Source of the DNA: Erythrobacter sp.
GTDB lineage: Bacteria > Pseudomonadota > Alphaproteobacteria > Sphingomonadales > Sphingomonadaceae
Direction of reading: 5' to 3'
Assembly: GCA_030065195.1 (NCBI GenBank)
Contig: JASJDE010000010.1
Coordinates: 1 to 40,260, forward strand
DNA: 40,260 bases
The position numbers were made by a program, and so were the translations under genes. Under the pieces are notes generated by a model. That model was given only the letters and a program-made list of their open reading frames with translations, did not search any database and was not told the DNA's origin. The stretch's first letter is position 1; each line of letters starts with the position of its first letter. Shown in pieces: positions 7,594-14,657 of this stretch.

Positions 7594-7971
7594 ATGTTTG
7601 GCAAGGTGTTTTTTGGAGGCTCGGTGGTCGTGCTGGGCGTGATGTATTCGGCCGGGATGCTCGGCGATGGCCCAAGCGGCGACAGCGGGGCGGACCTGCC
7701 AAAGGAAGCCGTCGATGGCTGGGGGTCCTATTGCACCCAACAATTCGATAAGCTGGTTGCGATTGCAGAAGACCACCAACTGCCCAACGGCCAAATGAGG
7801 GAACCCAGTTTCTCGACTGGCATTCGCGTTGCGAAGATTTTCAAGAACGTGGAAAGCGCGGGATGCGATATCAACCGAGCGCCGCCCGCGGTGCGTGCCA
7901 ATCTCGGCATGACCTCCGGCCTGCAAAGCGGCGATTGGGCTGGCGACGAAGTGGGCGACTGGGGTGGCTAG
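7594..7971 (+). CDS. Small secreted or membrane-anchored protein of unknown function
   Basis: This 125-residue protein starts with one hydrophobic segment (FGGSVVVLGVMYSAGML, about residues 7-23), so it is a signal-anchored or exported protein. The mature part has two cysteines (SYCTQQF and AGCDINR) that could form a disulfide, and a Gly/Asp/Trp-rich tail (GDWAGDEVGDWGG). No family is recognised. AGGAGGG just before ATG 7594 is a strong ribosome binding site. It lies 61 bases after the NTF2-fold gene and may be co-transcribed with it. Confidence 0.75.
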   Translation: MFGKVFFGGSVVVLGVMYSAGMLGDGPSGDSGADLPKEAVDGWGSYCTQQFDKLVAIAEDHQLPNGQMREPSFSTGIRVAKIFKNVESAGCDINRAPPAVRANLGMTSGLQSGDWAGDEVGDWGG

Positions 7972-8035
7972 GCCTGCCTCACTCGCGCCTTGGATTTGAG
8001 ACAATATGGCTCCCATGGGACACAGGGGAGCCGCC

Positions 8036-8470
8036 ATGACAACTCCTTCGCAAGAGGCGTACAACCAATCCTACGCAAACCGTGCCGACAGTCTTGAGGC
8101 ACGCGCCAGGGCTGTCAGATCGGCCATCGAACTGATGGGGGCAGGCAGTAGTCTCGATCTCCAGTTCATTACCGCTTTGCGCGAGATCGTGGACCTGACC
8201 GACCCGTTTGAATTGGCCGATAAGGTTGCCGAACTGCGCCAGGCATTCAAGGATGCCTACAGTGAGGCCTACTTCCGCATCATTCGCTTGATCGAATCCA
8301 CCGACGACCCCGAGAGGCAGGAGCAGTTCCGGGAGCGGTTCTACGTTTGGAAACGCAACTTCGAGGCGCTGCTCGATTGCCTCTACGAATTCGACAAAGC
8401 GGCGCATTACCAGATCGCCGCCGAGCTGATGCTGCGGAGCGCGCAAACGCTGGAGCAAGCCGGGCATTGA
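8036..8470 (+). CDS. Unknown all-helical protein, paralog C
   Basis: This 144-residue helical protein is a diverged third member of the family at 2105 and 2603. The start (MTTPSQEAYNQSYANRADSLEARA) aligns with MTSPSQAARN...YRAEARNQRA of copy A, and LREIVDLTDPFELADKVAELRQAFKDAYSEAYFRI aligns in parts with LRDILDNLDDPASAAKARDLS. The total length is almost the same (144 against 145 and 144). ATG 8036 is chosen over 8006 because of GGGGAG 7 bases upstream and the paralog alignment. It is cytoplasmic, with no known function. Confidence 0.78.
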   Translation: MTTPSQEAYNQSYANRADSLEARARAVRSAIELMGAGSSLDLQFITALREIVDLTDPFELADKVAELRQAFKDAYSEAYFRIIRLIESTDDPERQEQFRERFYVWKRNFEALLDCLYEFDKAAHYQIAAELMLRSAQTLEQAGH

Positions 8471-8515
8471 TCCCGCCGATGCGCGTTCGCGGATCCGCCC
8501 CGTGATGTGGCTGAG

Positions 8516-9175
8516 CTATTCCCAACCCCAGGCGGGCGGAGGTGCTTCTACGGCATTGCTAAGGTCGAACTCGACGCGGAAGTTTCGATCCTCTGGAGCG
8601 CCGTCTTCGGACGTACGCCGGAGCTGGTACGCGAATTTGCCGTTATCGGCTCCTGCTGGATCGACTTCGATCGACCATGTGTTGGTAATCGAGGCGGACA
8701 GGTCCTCACGCTGGAACAGTGCAACGCTCTCTTCGTCGACCGGGAAGGATTGCGCTCGGCCGGTGCCTTCCTCCGCAGTGTCGCCCCCGTACATGGTGAC
8801 GGAGTCGGGTTCGCCGTCCTCATGTCGATGATCGTGCTTAAGTCTCAGCCCACCCGCGTCATTTCGAGTGATCAGCCAGGTTCGGGAGCGGTCCCAACCG
8901 CTGTCGGTAGCCACATGAAAGGGGATCGCAATGCGAGCGTCGCTGCACTCGCTCACATGCATCCGCATTTCTGCAGTCGCGAAGTCGGCATCAACATCGT
9001 CATTGCTGACTAGTCGCCCGGCGTAGGCTTTTCCGCAGTGGCTGCTGAGCGCGGACCAGAACTGGTCCTGTGGGCTGGCCGGATCTGTGGCCGGGTCGGG
9101 TTCGGTCGCGGCACAGGCAGCGAGCAATCCAAAGCACAGGACGGGTGCGAACTTAGGAGTCTTGGTAGCGGGCAT
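8516..9175 (-). CDS. Predicted lipoprotein of unknown function
   Basis: This 219-residue protein has a lipoprotein signal ending in the lipobox LLAAC (MPATKTPKFAPVLCFGLLAAC), so it should be anchored in the outer or inner membrane facing the periplasm. The mature part contains HCGKAYAGRL and later MRMHVSECSD and RTWLITRNDAGGLRLKHDHRHEDG, a pattern I associate with a conserved uncharacterised lipoprotein family of sphingomonads. Start 9175 is preferred to 9193 because AGGGAG lies at correct spacing and the signal peptide then starts normally. It may share a transcript with 9217-9720 upstream (41-base gap). Confidence 0.8.
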   Translation of the reverse strand: MPATKTPKFAPVLCFGLLAACAATEPDPATDPASPQDQFWSALSSHCGKAYAGRLVSNDDVDADFATAEMRMHVSECSDARIAIPFHVATDSGWDRSRTWLITRNDAGGLRLKHDHRHEDGEPDSVTMYGGDTAEEGTGRAQSFPVDEESVALFQREDLSASITNTWSIEVDPAGADNGKFAYQLRRTSEDGAPEDRNFRVEFDLSNAVEAPPPAWGWE

Positions 9176-9216
9176 AAAGCTCCCTACCAGCAAGTGAAGA
9201 TGCGGGGAACCAGCGG

Positions 9217-9720
9217 TCAGCGCGACCCGATCCCGAAATCCATCGAATCGACCCGCGCGGCGTCGTGCTTCGCGGTCTCTACGGCCTCGCGCGTCTCGCT
9301 TGCTGATCGCGCCATATCTGCATCGTCCATTTCGTCCATAACCTTGGCGGTATCAAAGAATTGGATGCCTTTGGTGATGCGTCCGTCTTCGCCGAACTCC
9401 CACAGGTCGAACAACTCCAATTCGAACGGCTCCCCGCCCTTGAAGCGCATAACGACGCGCCAATGCACGGCTGCGCGGTCTTCCTCGACCGTCGCGGATT
9501 CCATTCGCCGATCCAGCATATCGAGCTTCTGGAACAGGTCTTGCGCAACGTCTTCGGGTTTGTCGCTCCGGCCACCCGGCAAGGTGCTTACAATGCTCCC
9601 ATCGCCGACATAACGAAACTCCGCGTGTGGTGCGAGGACGTTGGGAAACTGGGACAGGTCGCCGGTTGCGCGCCCCCTATACAAGGTCTCGATCCTGGCG
9701 AGCATGTCGTCGCGATTCAT
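9217..9720 (-). CDS. SnoaL-like NTF2-fold protein
   Basis: This 167-residue soluble protein starts MNRDDMLARIETLYRGRATGDL with the typical first-helix pattern of SnoaL-like/NTF2 folds. APHAEFRYVG and the WRVVMRFKGGEPFELELFDLWEFGEDGRI strand pairs then form the cone-shaped sheet, with 'I..G..FFDTA' closing the domain. This architecture fits ketosteroid-isomerase-like or ligand-binding proteins. The substrate is unknown. The AAGGAGG before ATG 9720 is a strong ribosome binding site. The last 35 residues (MDEMDDADMAR and onward) are an extra charged helix. Confidence 0.82.
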   Translation of the reverse strand: MNRDDMLARIETLYRGRATGDLSQFPNVLAPHAEFRYVGDGSIVSTLPGGRSDKPEDVAQDLFQKLDMLDRRMESATVEEDRAAVHWRVVMRFKGGEPFELELFDLWEFGEDGRITKGIQFFDTAKVMDEMDDADMARSASETREAVETAKHDAARVDSMDFGIGSR

Positions 9721-9790
9721 GGGGCCCTCCTTATTCCTCCGAGTCGATCACCCGTCAGGGTATCACGAATACGAACGCTTGGTTGGGCTT

Positions 9791-9804
9791 TTGACTCACA
9801 TCAA
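9791..9804 (+). promoter_or_regulatory. FNR/FixK-type box upstream of DUF465 copy 2
   Basis: TTGACTCACATCAA fits TTGAY-N4-RTCAA and has the same spacer (TCAC) as the site at 5464-5477, and a T-run also precedes it. It ends 57 bases before ATG 9862, against 60 bases in copy 1. It therefore looks like a conserved activator site retained after duplication. Confidence 0.7.
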
Positions 9805-9861
9805 AGACCGGCTTCGCTCCGGCCCGTAGCCATTTCCCACATTCGACGGGAGATCTTGCCT

Positions 9862-10125
9862 ATGTCAGCCCACACACCGCACCAGTTGCACGACGAGTTT
9901 CCGCACGACGCAGAGGCTCTGCATCGGCTCAAGCTCGGCGATGCGCATTTCTGTAACTTGGCCGGGCGCTACCACGCGGTCAATCGAGCCATCCATCGGA
10001 TCGAGGCGCACGTCGAACCTTGCAGCGACAGCCATCAGGAGCGGCTGAAGAAGCAGCGCTTGAGCCTTCTGGATGAGATAGCTGCGATGTTGGAAAAAGC
10101 CGAAGAGGGAGCAGTTCATGCGTAG
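9862..10125 (+). CDS. DUF465 / YdcH-family small protein, copy 2
   Basis: This 87-residue protein is paralogous to 5538-5795. It starts MSAHTPHQLHDEF (against MSQHTPNELTTVF), has DAHFCNLAGRYHAVNRAIHRIEA in the centre, and the DUF465 hallmark LKKQRLSLLDEIAAM. It is a short coiled-coil or helical hairpin protein in the cytoplasm. ATG 9862 is chosen because it aligns with copy 1 and follows CGGGAGAT; the longer frame from 9361 is antisense to the NTF2-fold gene. Low-oxygen control is inferred from the FNR-like box. Confidence 0.85.
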   Translation: MSAHTPHQLHDEFPHDAEALHRLKLGDAHFCNLAGRYHAVNRAIHRIEAHVEPCSDSHQERLKKQRLSLLDEIAAMLEKAEEGAVHA

Positions 10126-10426
10126 CCGAACGCTCGGGATTCGCCGCGCTTCTCCTTTCGCGGCCCTTTCACGCCGCAAACGCTTTCGGCGAGCCGGAAT
10201 TGCAGCGATCGGGGCGGCGATTGCTGCTCGGCGGAGTGCGAAGTTGGCACGGGCGATCGCCCGACAGATGCGCTGAAACGCCGCTCGGCCCTATCGCCTA
10301 TGCACCGATGGGCCGTTGTTTCCGTGCCTTGGATGGGGGATCGAAGCGCGGAAATTCGAGAGTGACGCAAGAGGCGATGCGTCACTCTCTCCCAGCATAC
10401 TTTGCAATGTCTTGAGAGGTCCCAAA
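10126..10426. other. Intergenic region (301 bases) with a strong hairpin
   Basis: There is no supported gene. The main structure is the 11-base-arm inverted repeat at 10358-10389. The region lies between DUF465 copy 2 and a small lipoprotein on the same strand. Part of it is Arg/Ala-rich in translation with no start context, and looks like a decayed frame or plain intergenic DNA. Confidence 0.5.
10358..10389 (+). repeat. Perfect inverted repeat, 11-base arms, 10-base loop
   Basis: GAGAGTGACGC at 10358-10368 pairs perfectly with GCGTCACTCTC at 10379-10389. There is no T-run after it, so a classical terminator is unlikely. It sits 37 bases before the lipoprotein start at 10427 and could be a 5'-UTR stem-loop or a dimeric-regulator operator. 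Confidence 0.55.
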
Positions 10427-10660
10427 ATGGAGAAAGCCAGAATTCCTTCCGCCGCAATCCTTGCGCTTGCGCTCGCCGCCTGCACCGGGGAAGCGGAAGA
10501 AACGAGCTATGAAGTCGGCGCAACCGACGAAAGTGGCGGAGAACTGATCGCGCGCGATCCCGATCCCGAAGAGGTTCAGGTCGATTTGCCCGAAACCGCG
10601 ATGACCCCGACCGCTCCCGAAGGTGTGGAGACCGATGGAAAGGTCGAAACCGAAGACTAG
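10427..10660 (+). CDS. Small acidic lipoprotein
   Basis: This 77-residue protein has a lipoprotein signal with lipobox LAAC (MEKARIPSAAILALALAAC) and a short, very acidic mature chain rich in Glu, Asp, Thr and Pro (for example RDPDPEEVQVDLPETA). No fold is expected beyond a flexible tether. ATG 10427 follows GAGAGG and is chosen because it starts the signal peptide directly. Its stop codon overlaps the stop of the convergent membrane protein (CTAG at 10657-10660). Confidence 0.75.
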   Translation: MEKARIPSAAILALALAACTGEAEETSYEVGATDESGGELIARDPDPEEVQVDLPETAMTPTAPEGVETDGKVETED

Positions 10661-11076
10661 GATCGGCTGAGCCGGACTATCGCCAGCGGGATCAAGCCGA
10701 AGGCAACCTGGCCGAGGAAACCGTAGACGCCTGGTGGTGCTGCGATTCCGGCCAGCCATTCTTGTGCGATCTCGATTGGCGCTCCAGGTGAGAGGAATCC
10801 GACGAGGACCAATTCTGCGGCCATGAGCAGGGCGAAGGCGAGGCCGCCCATGATTGCCGCTTGCGAAGTCGACGCGATCGCTAAGCGCCCGACTAACCAG
10901 CTCGCCGTCGCGAAGCTGGCGAGCAGCATGACCGGCAATTCGATCAGGATGAACAATGTCTCGCCAAGTGCCGCAGCACCCCAGAGCATGCGAATGGTGC
11001 CCAACAAGGAACCGAATCCGAAAACGATGGCGAAATAGGCTGAGCCGGCTGCGATGGAGGCCGACCGTGGTTTCAT
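10657..11076 (-). CDS. Small integral membrane protein, four predicted helices
   Basis: This 139-residue protein has four hydrophobic segments: SAYFAIVFGFGSLLGTI, ETLFILIELPVMLLASFA, AIMGGLAFALLMAAELVLVGF, and VYGFLGQVAFGLIPLAI. No family is recognised with certainty. ATG 11076 overlaps the TGA of the nuclease-like gene upstream (ATGA), so translation is probably coupled, and a functional link with that membrane-anchored protein is plausible. The start of the longer frame (11112) lies inside the nuclease gene. Confidence 0.78.
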   Translation of the reverse strand: MKPRSASIAAGSAYFAIVFGFGSLLGTIRMLWGAAALGETLFILIELPVMLLASFATASWLVGRLAIASTSQAAIMGGLAFALLMAAELVLVGFLSPGAPIEIAQEWLAGIAAPPGVYGFLGQVAFGLIPLAIVRLSRS

Positions 11077-11633
11077 TGCCCCATACACCAGTCCTTGGAC
11101 TCGGTTCCCCAACCGCTTTCGGCTGCAAGTCCGCGTTCGATCATCGTTTCGGCGAGGTATTCGCGTTTGCCATCGGCGCCTGCGCGGCGGACTGCGCGCA
11201 ATTCGCGGCCATACCGGTCATAAGGTGGGGCGTCCGCTCCGTTCCATTCAAACGCACCGTTACCGAGCCATGCGTGCAGGGCATCGCGGGCCAGGATCGC
11301 CGCTTCGCTTTCCGCGTTGCAGGCCCCATCGAGTTCGGGAGCGTCGTAGCCGGTCAAACGGATCCGACGCCTGTCGTTTCCGTATCCGATGATCAGTGTG
11401 TCGCCATCGACTACGCAGCCGACAGCGCCCGCTCCGCTCGCGCCGCAAATGGCGAATTCGCGATCGACCCGGACCCAGCCTTGTTCTTCCATCACCGGAC
11501 GCACCCCGAACCACCATGCTGCCATCACTATCAGCAGCAGAGCCGGAACGCGCCACAATACCCACCAGGTGAGCAGCCGGTCGCGGCGGCGCCTGCGTCC
11601 GAATGGCACCACATTGGATCGGCGTTTGAGCAT
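11073..11633 (-). CDS. Membrane-anchored staphylococcal-nuclease-like protein, copy 2
   Basis: This 186-residue protein has an N-terminal basic stretch (RRRRRD) followed by one transmembrane helix ([23 protein letters not shown]). The SNase-like domain comes next: [34 protein letters not shown], and [16 protein letters not shown], the Asp before APE, and the Arg of YGREL match active-site regions of the family. The domain should face the periplasm. It is a paralog of 5943-6377 with an anchor where that copy has a cleavable signal. The start is uncertain (11633 or 11669). Its stop overlaps the start of the membrane protein at 11076. Confidence 0.82.
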   Translation of the reverse strand: MLKRRSNVVPFGRRRRRDRLLTWWVLWRVPALLLIVMAAWWFGVRPVMEEQGWVRVDREFAICGASGAGAVGCVVDGDTLIIGYGNDRRRIRLTGYDAPELDGACNAESEAAILARDALHAWLGNGAFEWNGADAPPYDRYGRELRAVRRAGADGKREYLAETMIERGLAAESGWGTESKDWCMGQ

Positions 11634-11690
11634 GCTGCCACAGTAGCAGCGCCGCGCGCGCGCCGCCATGCGAACCGGGTGGCATCAACG

Positions 11691-11721
11691 AAAAAGGCCG
11701 CCGGAATCGCTTCCGGCGGCC
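11691..11721 (-). terminator. Rho-independent terminator after the bufferin-like gene
   Basis: On the minus strand a perfect 11-base-pair stem (GGCCGCCGGAA with TTCCGGCGGCC, 4-base loop) is followed by TTTTT. It lies 50 bases after the stop of the gene at 11771-12115 and separates it from the nuclease gene. Confidence 0.88.
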
Positions 11722-11770
11722 TCGAATTCCAAGCCTTGCGAGCGCGAGCTCGCAGTCCATTCAAGCCAAA

Positions 11771-12115
11771 TCAGGCCTCGATCGGCTCAAGCGACCCGGT
11801 GCCATTCGGCGTCTCGATCGTCAGGCAGGTGCCGGCATCGACATAGGTCCAGGCGTTGCCCTGATAGTCGACCACGCTTGTGCCCGCGCAGCTGGTGCCG
11901 GGGCCTGCGGCACAGTCGTTTTCGCCGGCTTTGGAAACGCCGTAGCACTTTTCCTTTTCGCCGCTGCCCGCAGCTGCCAAAGCTTCCGCTTCGGTCGTGG
12001 CGGCACCTTCGCCTGCATTGGCTTCGGTCGGTGCGTCGGCTCCGCCAGAGCAGGCCGCAGCGAGACCTGCCGCAGCTGCGAGAGCGATCGAGCCCTTGAT
12101 GCGAGTGGTGTTCAT
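11771..12115 (-). CDS. DUF2282 bufferin-like (BufA-type) putative lipoprotein
   Basis: This 114-residue exported protein ends in a DUF2282-type domain: [26 protein letters not shown]..., then a [15 protein letters not shown] segment and GSLEP. Four cysteines sit in the conserved places (KCYG, NDC, TSC, GTC). Relatives are called BufA periplasmic bufferins, ribosomally made metallophore-like proteins whose Cys residues are modified by a DUF692 enzyme (BufB) with a partner (BufC). Neither partner gene is in this window. The signal ends in LAAAC, so it may be a lipoprotein and not a free peptide. GGAGG precedes ATG 12115, and a strong terminator follows. A metal (Cu or Zn) role is inferred from family only. 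Confidence 0.8.
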   Translation of the reverse strand: MNTTRIKGSIALAAAAGLAAACSGGADAPTEANAGEGAATTEAEALAAAGSGEKEKCYGVSKAGENDCAAGPGTSCAGTSVVDYQGNAWTYVDAGTCLTIETPNGTGSLEPIEA

Positions 12116-12337
12116 AGTGAATTTCCTCCGTTTCAAGCAATCCTGACGGCGCGATCCCGTGCCGCACAGCAGGCGATTCGCACTCAATCAACAAACGGTT
12201 ACAGTGCCAAGTGCAAAATTCGAAAGGCGCAACGGTCTGTCGCTGCAAGCCACCGCTTTGCAGTTGGGTGCCAAGCGGCTAAGCGCACCGGCGATTGCAA
12301 CGCTATTGAACGCGCATGTTGGGGAAAGCGAAAAGCT

Positions 12338-13237
12338 ATGATTGCTGACGGCGACCAGACCACGCTGGCCAAAGCCGAGGTGCTGATCGAAGCGCTGCCC
12401 TACTTCCAGCGCTATGCGGGACGCACCTTTGTGGTGAAGTACGGTGGGCACGCGATGGGCAATCCGCAGGCGGCGCGCGACTTTGCGGAGGACATCGTGC
12501 TGCTCAAGGCAGTTGGGATCAATCCCGTCGTGGTGCATGGCGGCGGACCGCAGATCGGTGAAATGCTGGCGAAACTGGGTGTTGAAACCACCTTTGTCGA
12601 CGGTCTGCGGGTTACCGACGAAGCGACGGCCAAGGTTGCAGAGATGGTCCTGTCGGGCGCCATCAACAAGGAAATCGTCGGTTGGCTCGGCAAGGCCGGT
12701 GGCAAAGCGCTAGGCCTGTCCGGCAAGGATGGCGGGCTGGTGACAGCACGAAAGGTCGAGCGCACCACGCGCGATCCCGAGAGCAATATCGAAAGGCTGG
12801 TGGATCTCGGTTTCGTCGGCGAACCTGCCGAGGTCGATACCGGCGTTATCGATACGGCCGTCGCCGCCGGGATGATACCTGTCATCGCTCCGATCGCGGG
12901 TGGAGAGGATGGAGCAACCTACAATATCAACGCGGACACGATGGCTGGGGCGATCGCTGCTGCACTGGGTGCGGCGCGACTGTTCCTGCTCACCGACGTC
13001 GCAGGTGTGCTCAACGCGAACGGCGAATTGCTGAGCGATCTGACTCCCTCCGATATCGACCAGCTTCGCAAGGACGGTGTGATCAGCGGCGGGATGGTTC
13101 CCAAGCTTGAGACCTGCGTGCGCGCCGTCGAATCCGGATGCGAAGCGGCCGTTGTGCTCGATGGTCGGGTGGCACATGCAATGCTTCTCGAATTCTTTAC
13201 GGCTCGTGGCGCCGGGACGCTTGTGAGGGGTGGCTAA
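12338..13237 (+). CDS. argB: Acetylglutamate kinase
   Basis: This 299-residue cytoplasmic enzyme phosphorylates N-acetyl-L-glutamate with ATP, the second step of arginine biosynthesis. Motifs of the amino-acid kinase fold are clear: [11 protein letters not shown] (ATP-phosphate-binding Lys and Gly), [13 protein letters not shown] (substrate binding), LGLSGKDGG, the [17 protein letters not shown] region, LLTDVAGVL, and [12 protein letters not shown] near the end. The length is normal for the hexameric arginine-sensitive type. ATG 12338 follows GGGGAAAG. It heads a same-strand group with yggT and folD. Confidence 0.96.
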   Translation: MIADGDQTTLAKAEVLIEALPYFQRYAGRTFVVKYGGHAMGNPQAARDFAEDIVLLKAVGINPVVVHGGGPQIGEMLAKLGVETTFVDGLRVTDEATAKVAEMVLSGAINKEIVGWLGKAGGKALGLSGKDGGLVTARKVERTTRDPESNIERLVDLGFVGEPAEVDTGVIDTAVAAGMIPVIAPIAGGEDGATYNINADTMAGAIAAALGAARLFLLTDVAGVLNANGELLSDLTPSDIDQLRKDGVISGGMVPKLETCVRAVESGCEAAVVLDGRVAHAMLLEFFTARGAGTLVRGG

Positions 13238-13241
13238 AGCC

Positions 13242-13259
13242 GTATTAGCTATGTAATAC
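13242..13259. promoter_or_regulatory. Inverted repeat GTATT-N8-AATAC, site 2
   Basis: GTATTAGCTATGTAATAC lies between argB and yggT. Counting one more base on each side the arms are perfect over 7 bases (CGTATTA / TAATACG). It matches 6951-6968 except for four central bases. It ends 66 bases before ATG 13326. An operator or promoter element is inferred. Confidence 0.5.
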
Positions 13260-13325
13260 GCCCTCAACGGGACAAAATTGGCGCAGAGCGCATGCCTGCG
13301 TGAGAGAACGAGAGTTATCCAAACG

Positions 13326-13619
13326 ATGCAAGGATTAGACGCACTTTACCAGATCGTCTCGCTGCTGACGCAGGCGTTCGTCATGTTGATCATCATTCAG
13401 TTCGTGATCGGCCTGCTGTTCGCATTCAACGTCATCAGCCCTTCCAACGATTTCCTGCGGCAAGTCTACGAATCGATCAATCGTCTGCTCGACCCGATCT
13501 TGCGACCGATCCGGAATGTCATGCCGGCAACAGGCGCGATCGACTTTTCGCCGCTGGTGCTCATTCTGCTGTTGCAGATCGTGCTGATCGTTATCGGAAA
13601 CCTCGCCGTAGCCTACTGA
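13326..13619 (+). CDS. YggT-family integral membrane protein
   Basis: This 97-residue protein has two hydrophobic helices ([20 protein letters not shown] and [20 protein letters not shown]). Between them is the YggT hallmark region, [18 protein letters not shown] with the LDP..RP(I) motif and a following DFSPL. YggT proteins sit in the inner membrane; roles in osmotic stress and in division or septum processes have been proposed, without a settled mechanism. The argB-yggT-folD order is typical of sphingomonads. ATG 13326 is chosen because the family starts here; the upstream frame from 13278 has no match. Confidence 0.9.
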   Translation: MQGLDALYQIVSLLTQAFVMLIIIQFVIGLLFAFNVISPSNDFLRQVYESINRLLDPILRPIRNVMPATGAIDFSPLVLILLLQIVLIVIGNLAVAY

Positions 13620-13632
13620 GCGCCTGCACGAA

Positions 13633-14526
13633 ATGTCAGCAACACGGATCGACGGAAAAGCCTTTGCTGCGCGCCTGCGCGAGCGCGTCGGCGAGCATGC
13701 ACTTGAATTCGCGTCGTTGGCCGGGCGCAAGCCCGGTCTGGCAGTTGTGCTCGTGGGTGAGGACCCGGCCAGCCAGGTATACGTGGGCAGCAAGGGCAAG
13801 GCGACGGTCGCTGCCAACATGGAGAGTTTCGAGCACCGCCTACCCGCCGAGACAAGCGAAGCGGATTTGCTGGCCTTGGTCGAGAGGCTCAATAACGACC
13901 AGGCAGTCGACGGAATCCTCGTCCAGTTGCCACTGCCCGTTCACCTTGACGAGCAGTCGATCATCGCTTCGATCAGTCCGGACAAGGATGTTGACGGCTT
14001 CCATGTCATCAATGCCGGGCGGCTCAGTGTCGGCCAGTCGGGTTTTGTCCCGTGTACGCCGCTCGGTTGCATGATGCTGTTGACCGATCGGCTGGGTGAC
14101 CTATCGGGCCTTGAAGCGGTGGTGATTGGTCGCTCGAACATTGTCGGCAAACCGATGGCGCAGCTGCTGGTCGACGCCAATGCGACGGTCACGATTGCGC
14201 ATAGCCGTACGAAAGATCTTCCCGCTGTGGTGAAGCGCGCGGATATCGTCGTTGCCGCAGTTGGTCGGCCGGAGATGATCCGCAAGGCCTGGCTCAAGGA
14301 TGGGGCGACGGTGATCGATGTCGGGATCAATCGGTTGCCGCCTGAACCGGGCAAGGAGAAGGGCAAGTTGGTCGGTGACGTTGCCTTTGAAGAGGCGAGC
14401 GAAGTCGCCAGCGCGATCACGCCGGTTCCGGGCGGTGTTGGGCCGATGACCATTGCGGTATTGCTGCGCAACACCCTCGTCGCGGCCTATCGCAATGCCG
14501 GGTTCGACGCGCCAGAAGGGTTGTAA
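13633..14526 (+). CDS. folD: Bifunctional methylenetetrahydrofolate dehydrogenase / methenyl-THF cyclohydrolase
   Basis: This 297-residue enzyme interconverts 5,10-methylene-THF, 5,10-methenyl-THF and 10-formyl-THF with NADP, supplying one-carbon units for purines and fMet. The visible family motifs are [17 protein letters not shown] (catalytic Tyr and Lys), [18 protein letters not shown], the Rossmann stretch [24 protein letters not shown] and [18 protein letters not shown]. The length is normal. It starts 13 bases after yggT, so co-transcription is likely. Confidence 0.97.
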   Translation: MSATRIDGKAFAARLRERVGEHALEFASLAGRKPGLAVVLVGEDPASQVYVGSKGKATVAANMESFEHRLPAETSEADLLALVERLNNDQAVDGILVQLPLPVHLDEQSIIASISPDKDVDGFHVINAGRLSVGQSGFVPCTPLGCMMLLTDRLGDLSGLEAVVIGRSNIVGKPMAQLLVDANATVTIAHSRTKDLPAVVKRADIVVAAVGRPEMIRKAWLKDGATVIDVGINRLPPEPGKEKGKLVGDVAFEEASEVASAITPVPGGVGPMTIAVLLRNTLVAAYRNAGFDAPEGL

Positions 14527-14657
14527 GGGTTCCCACCGCAGCAGTTGTTACGGCAAAGGATTTTTCGCGCATTGTTCGCCGAAAGCGAAGGCTATGTTCA
14601 GGTTATGGAGCGTAGCAGCGAACGGTTCATGGAAGACGAGATTGTGAGGGGATCTGC

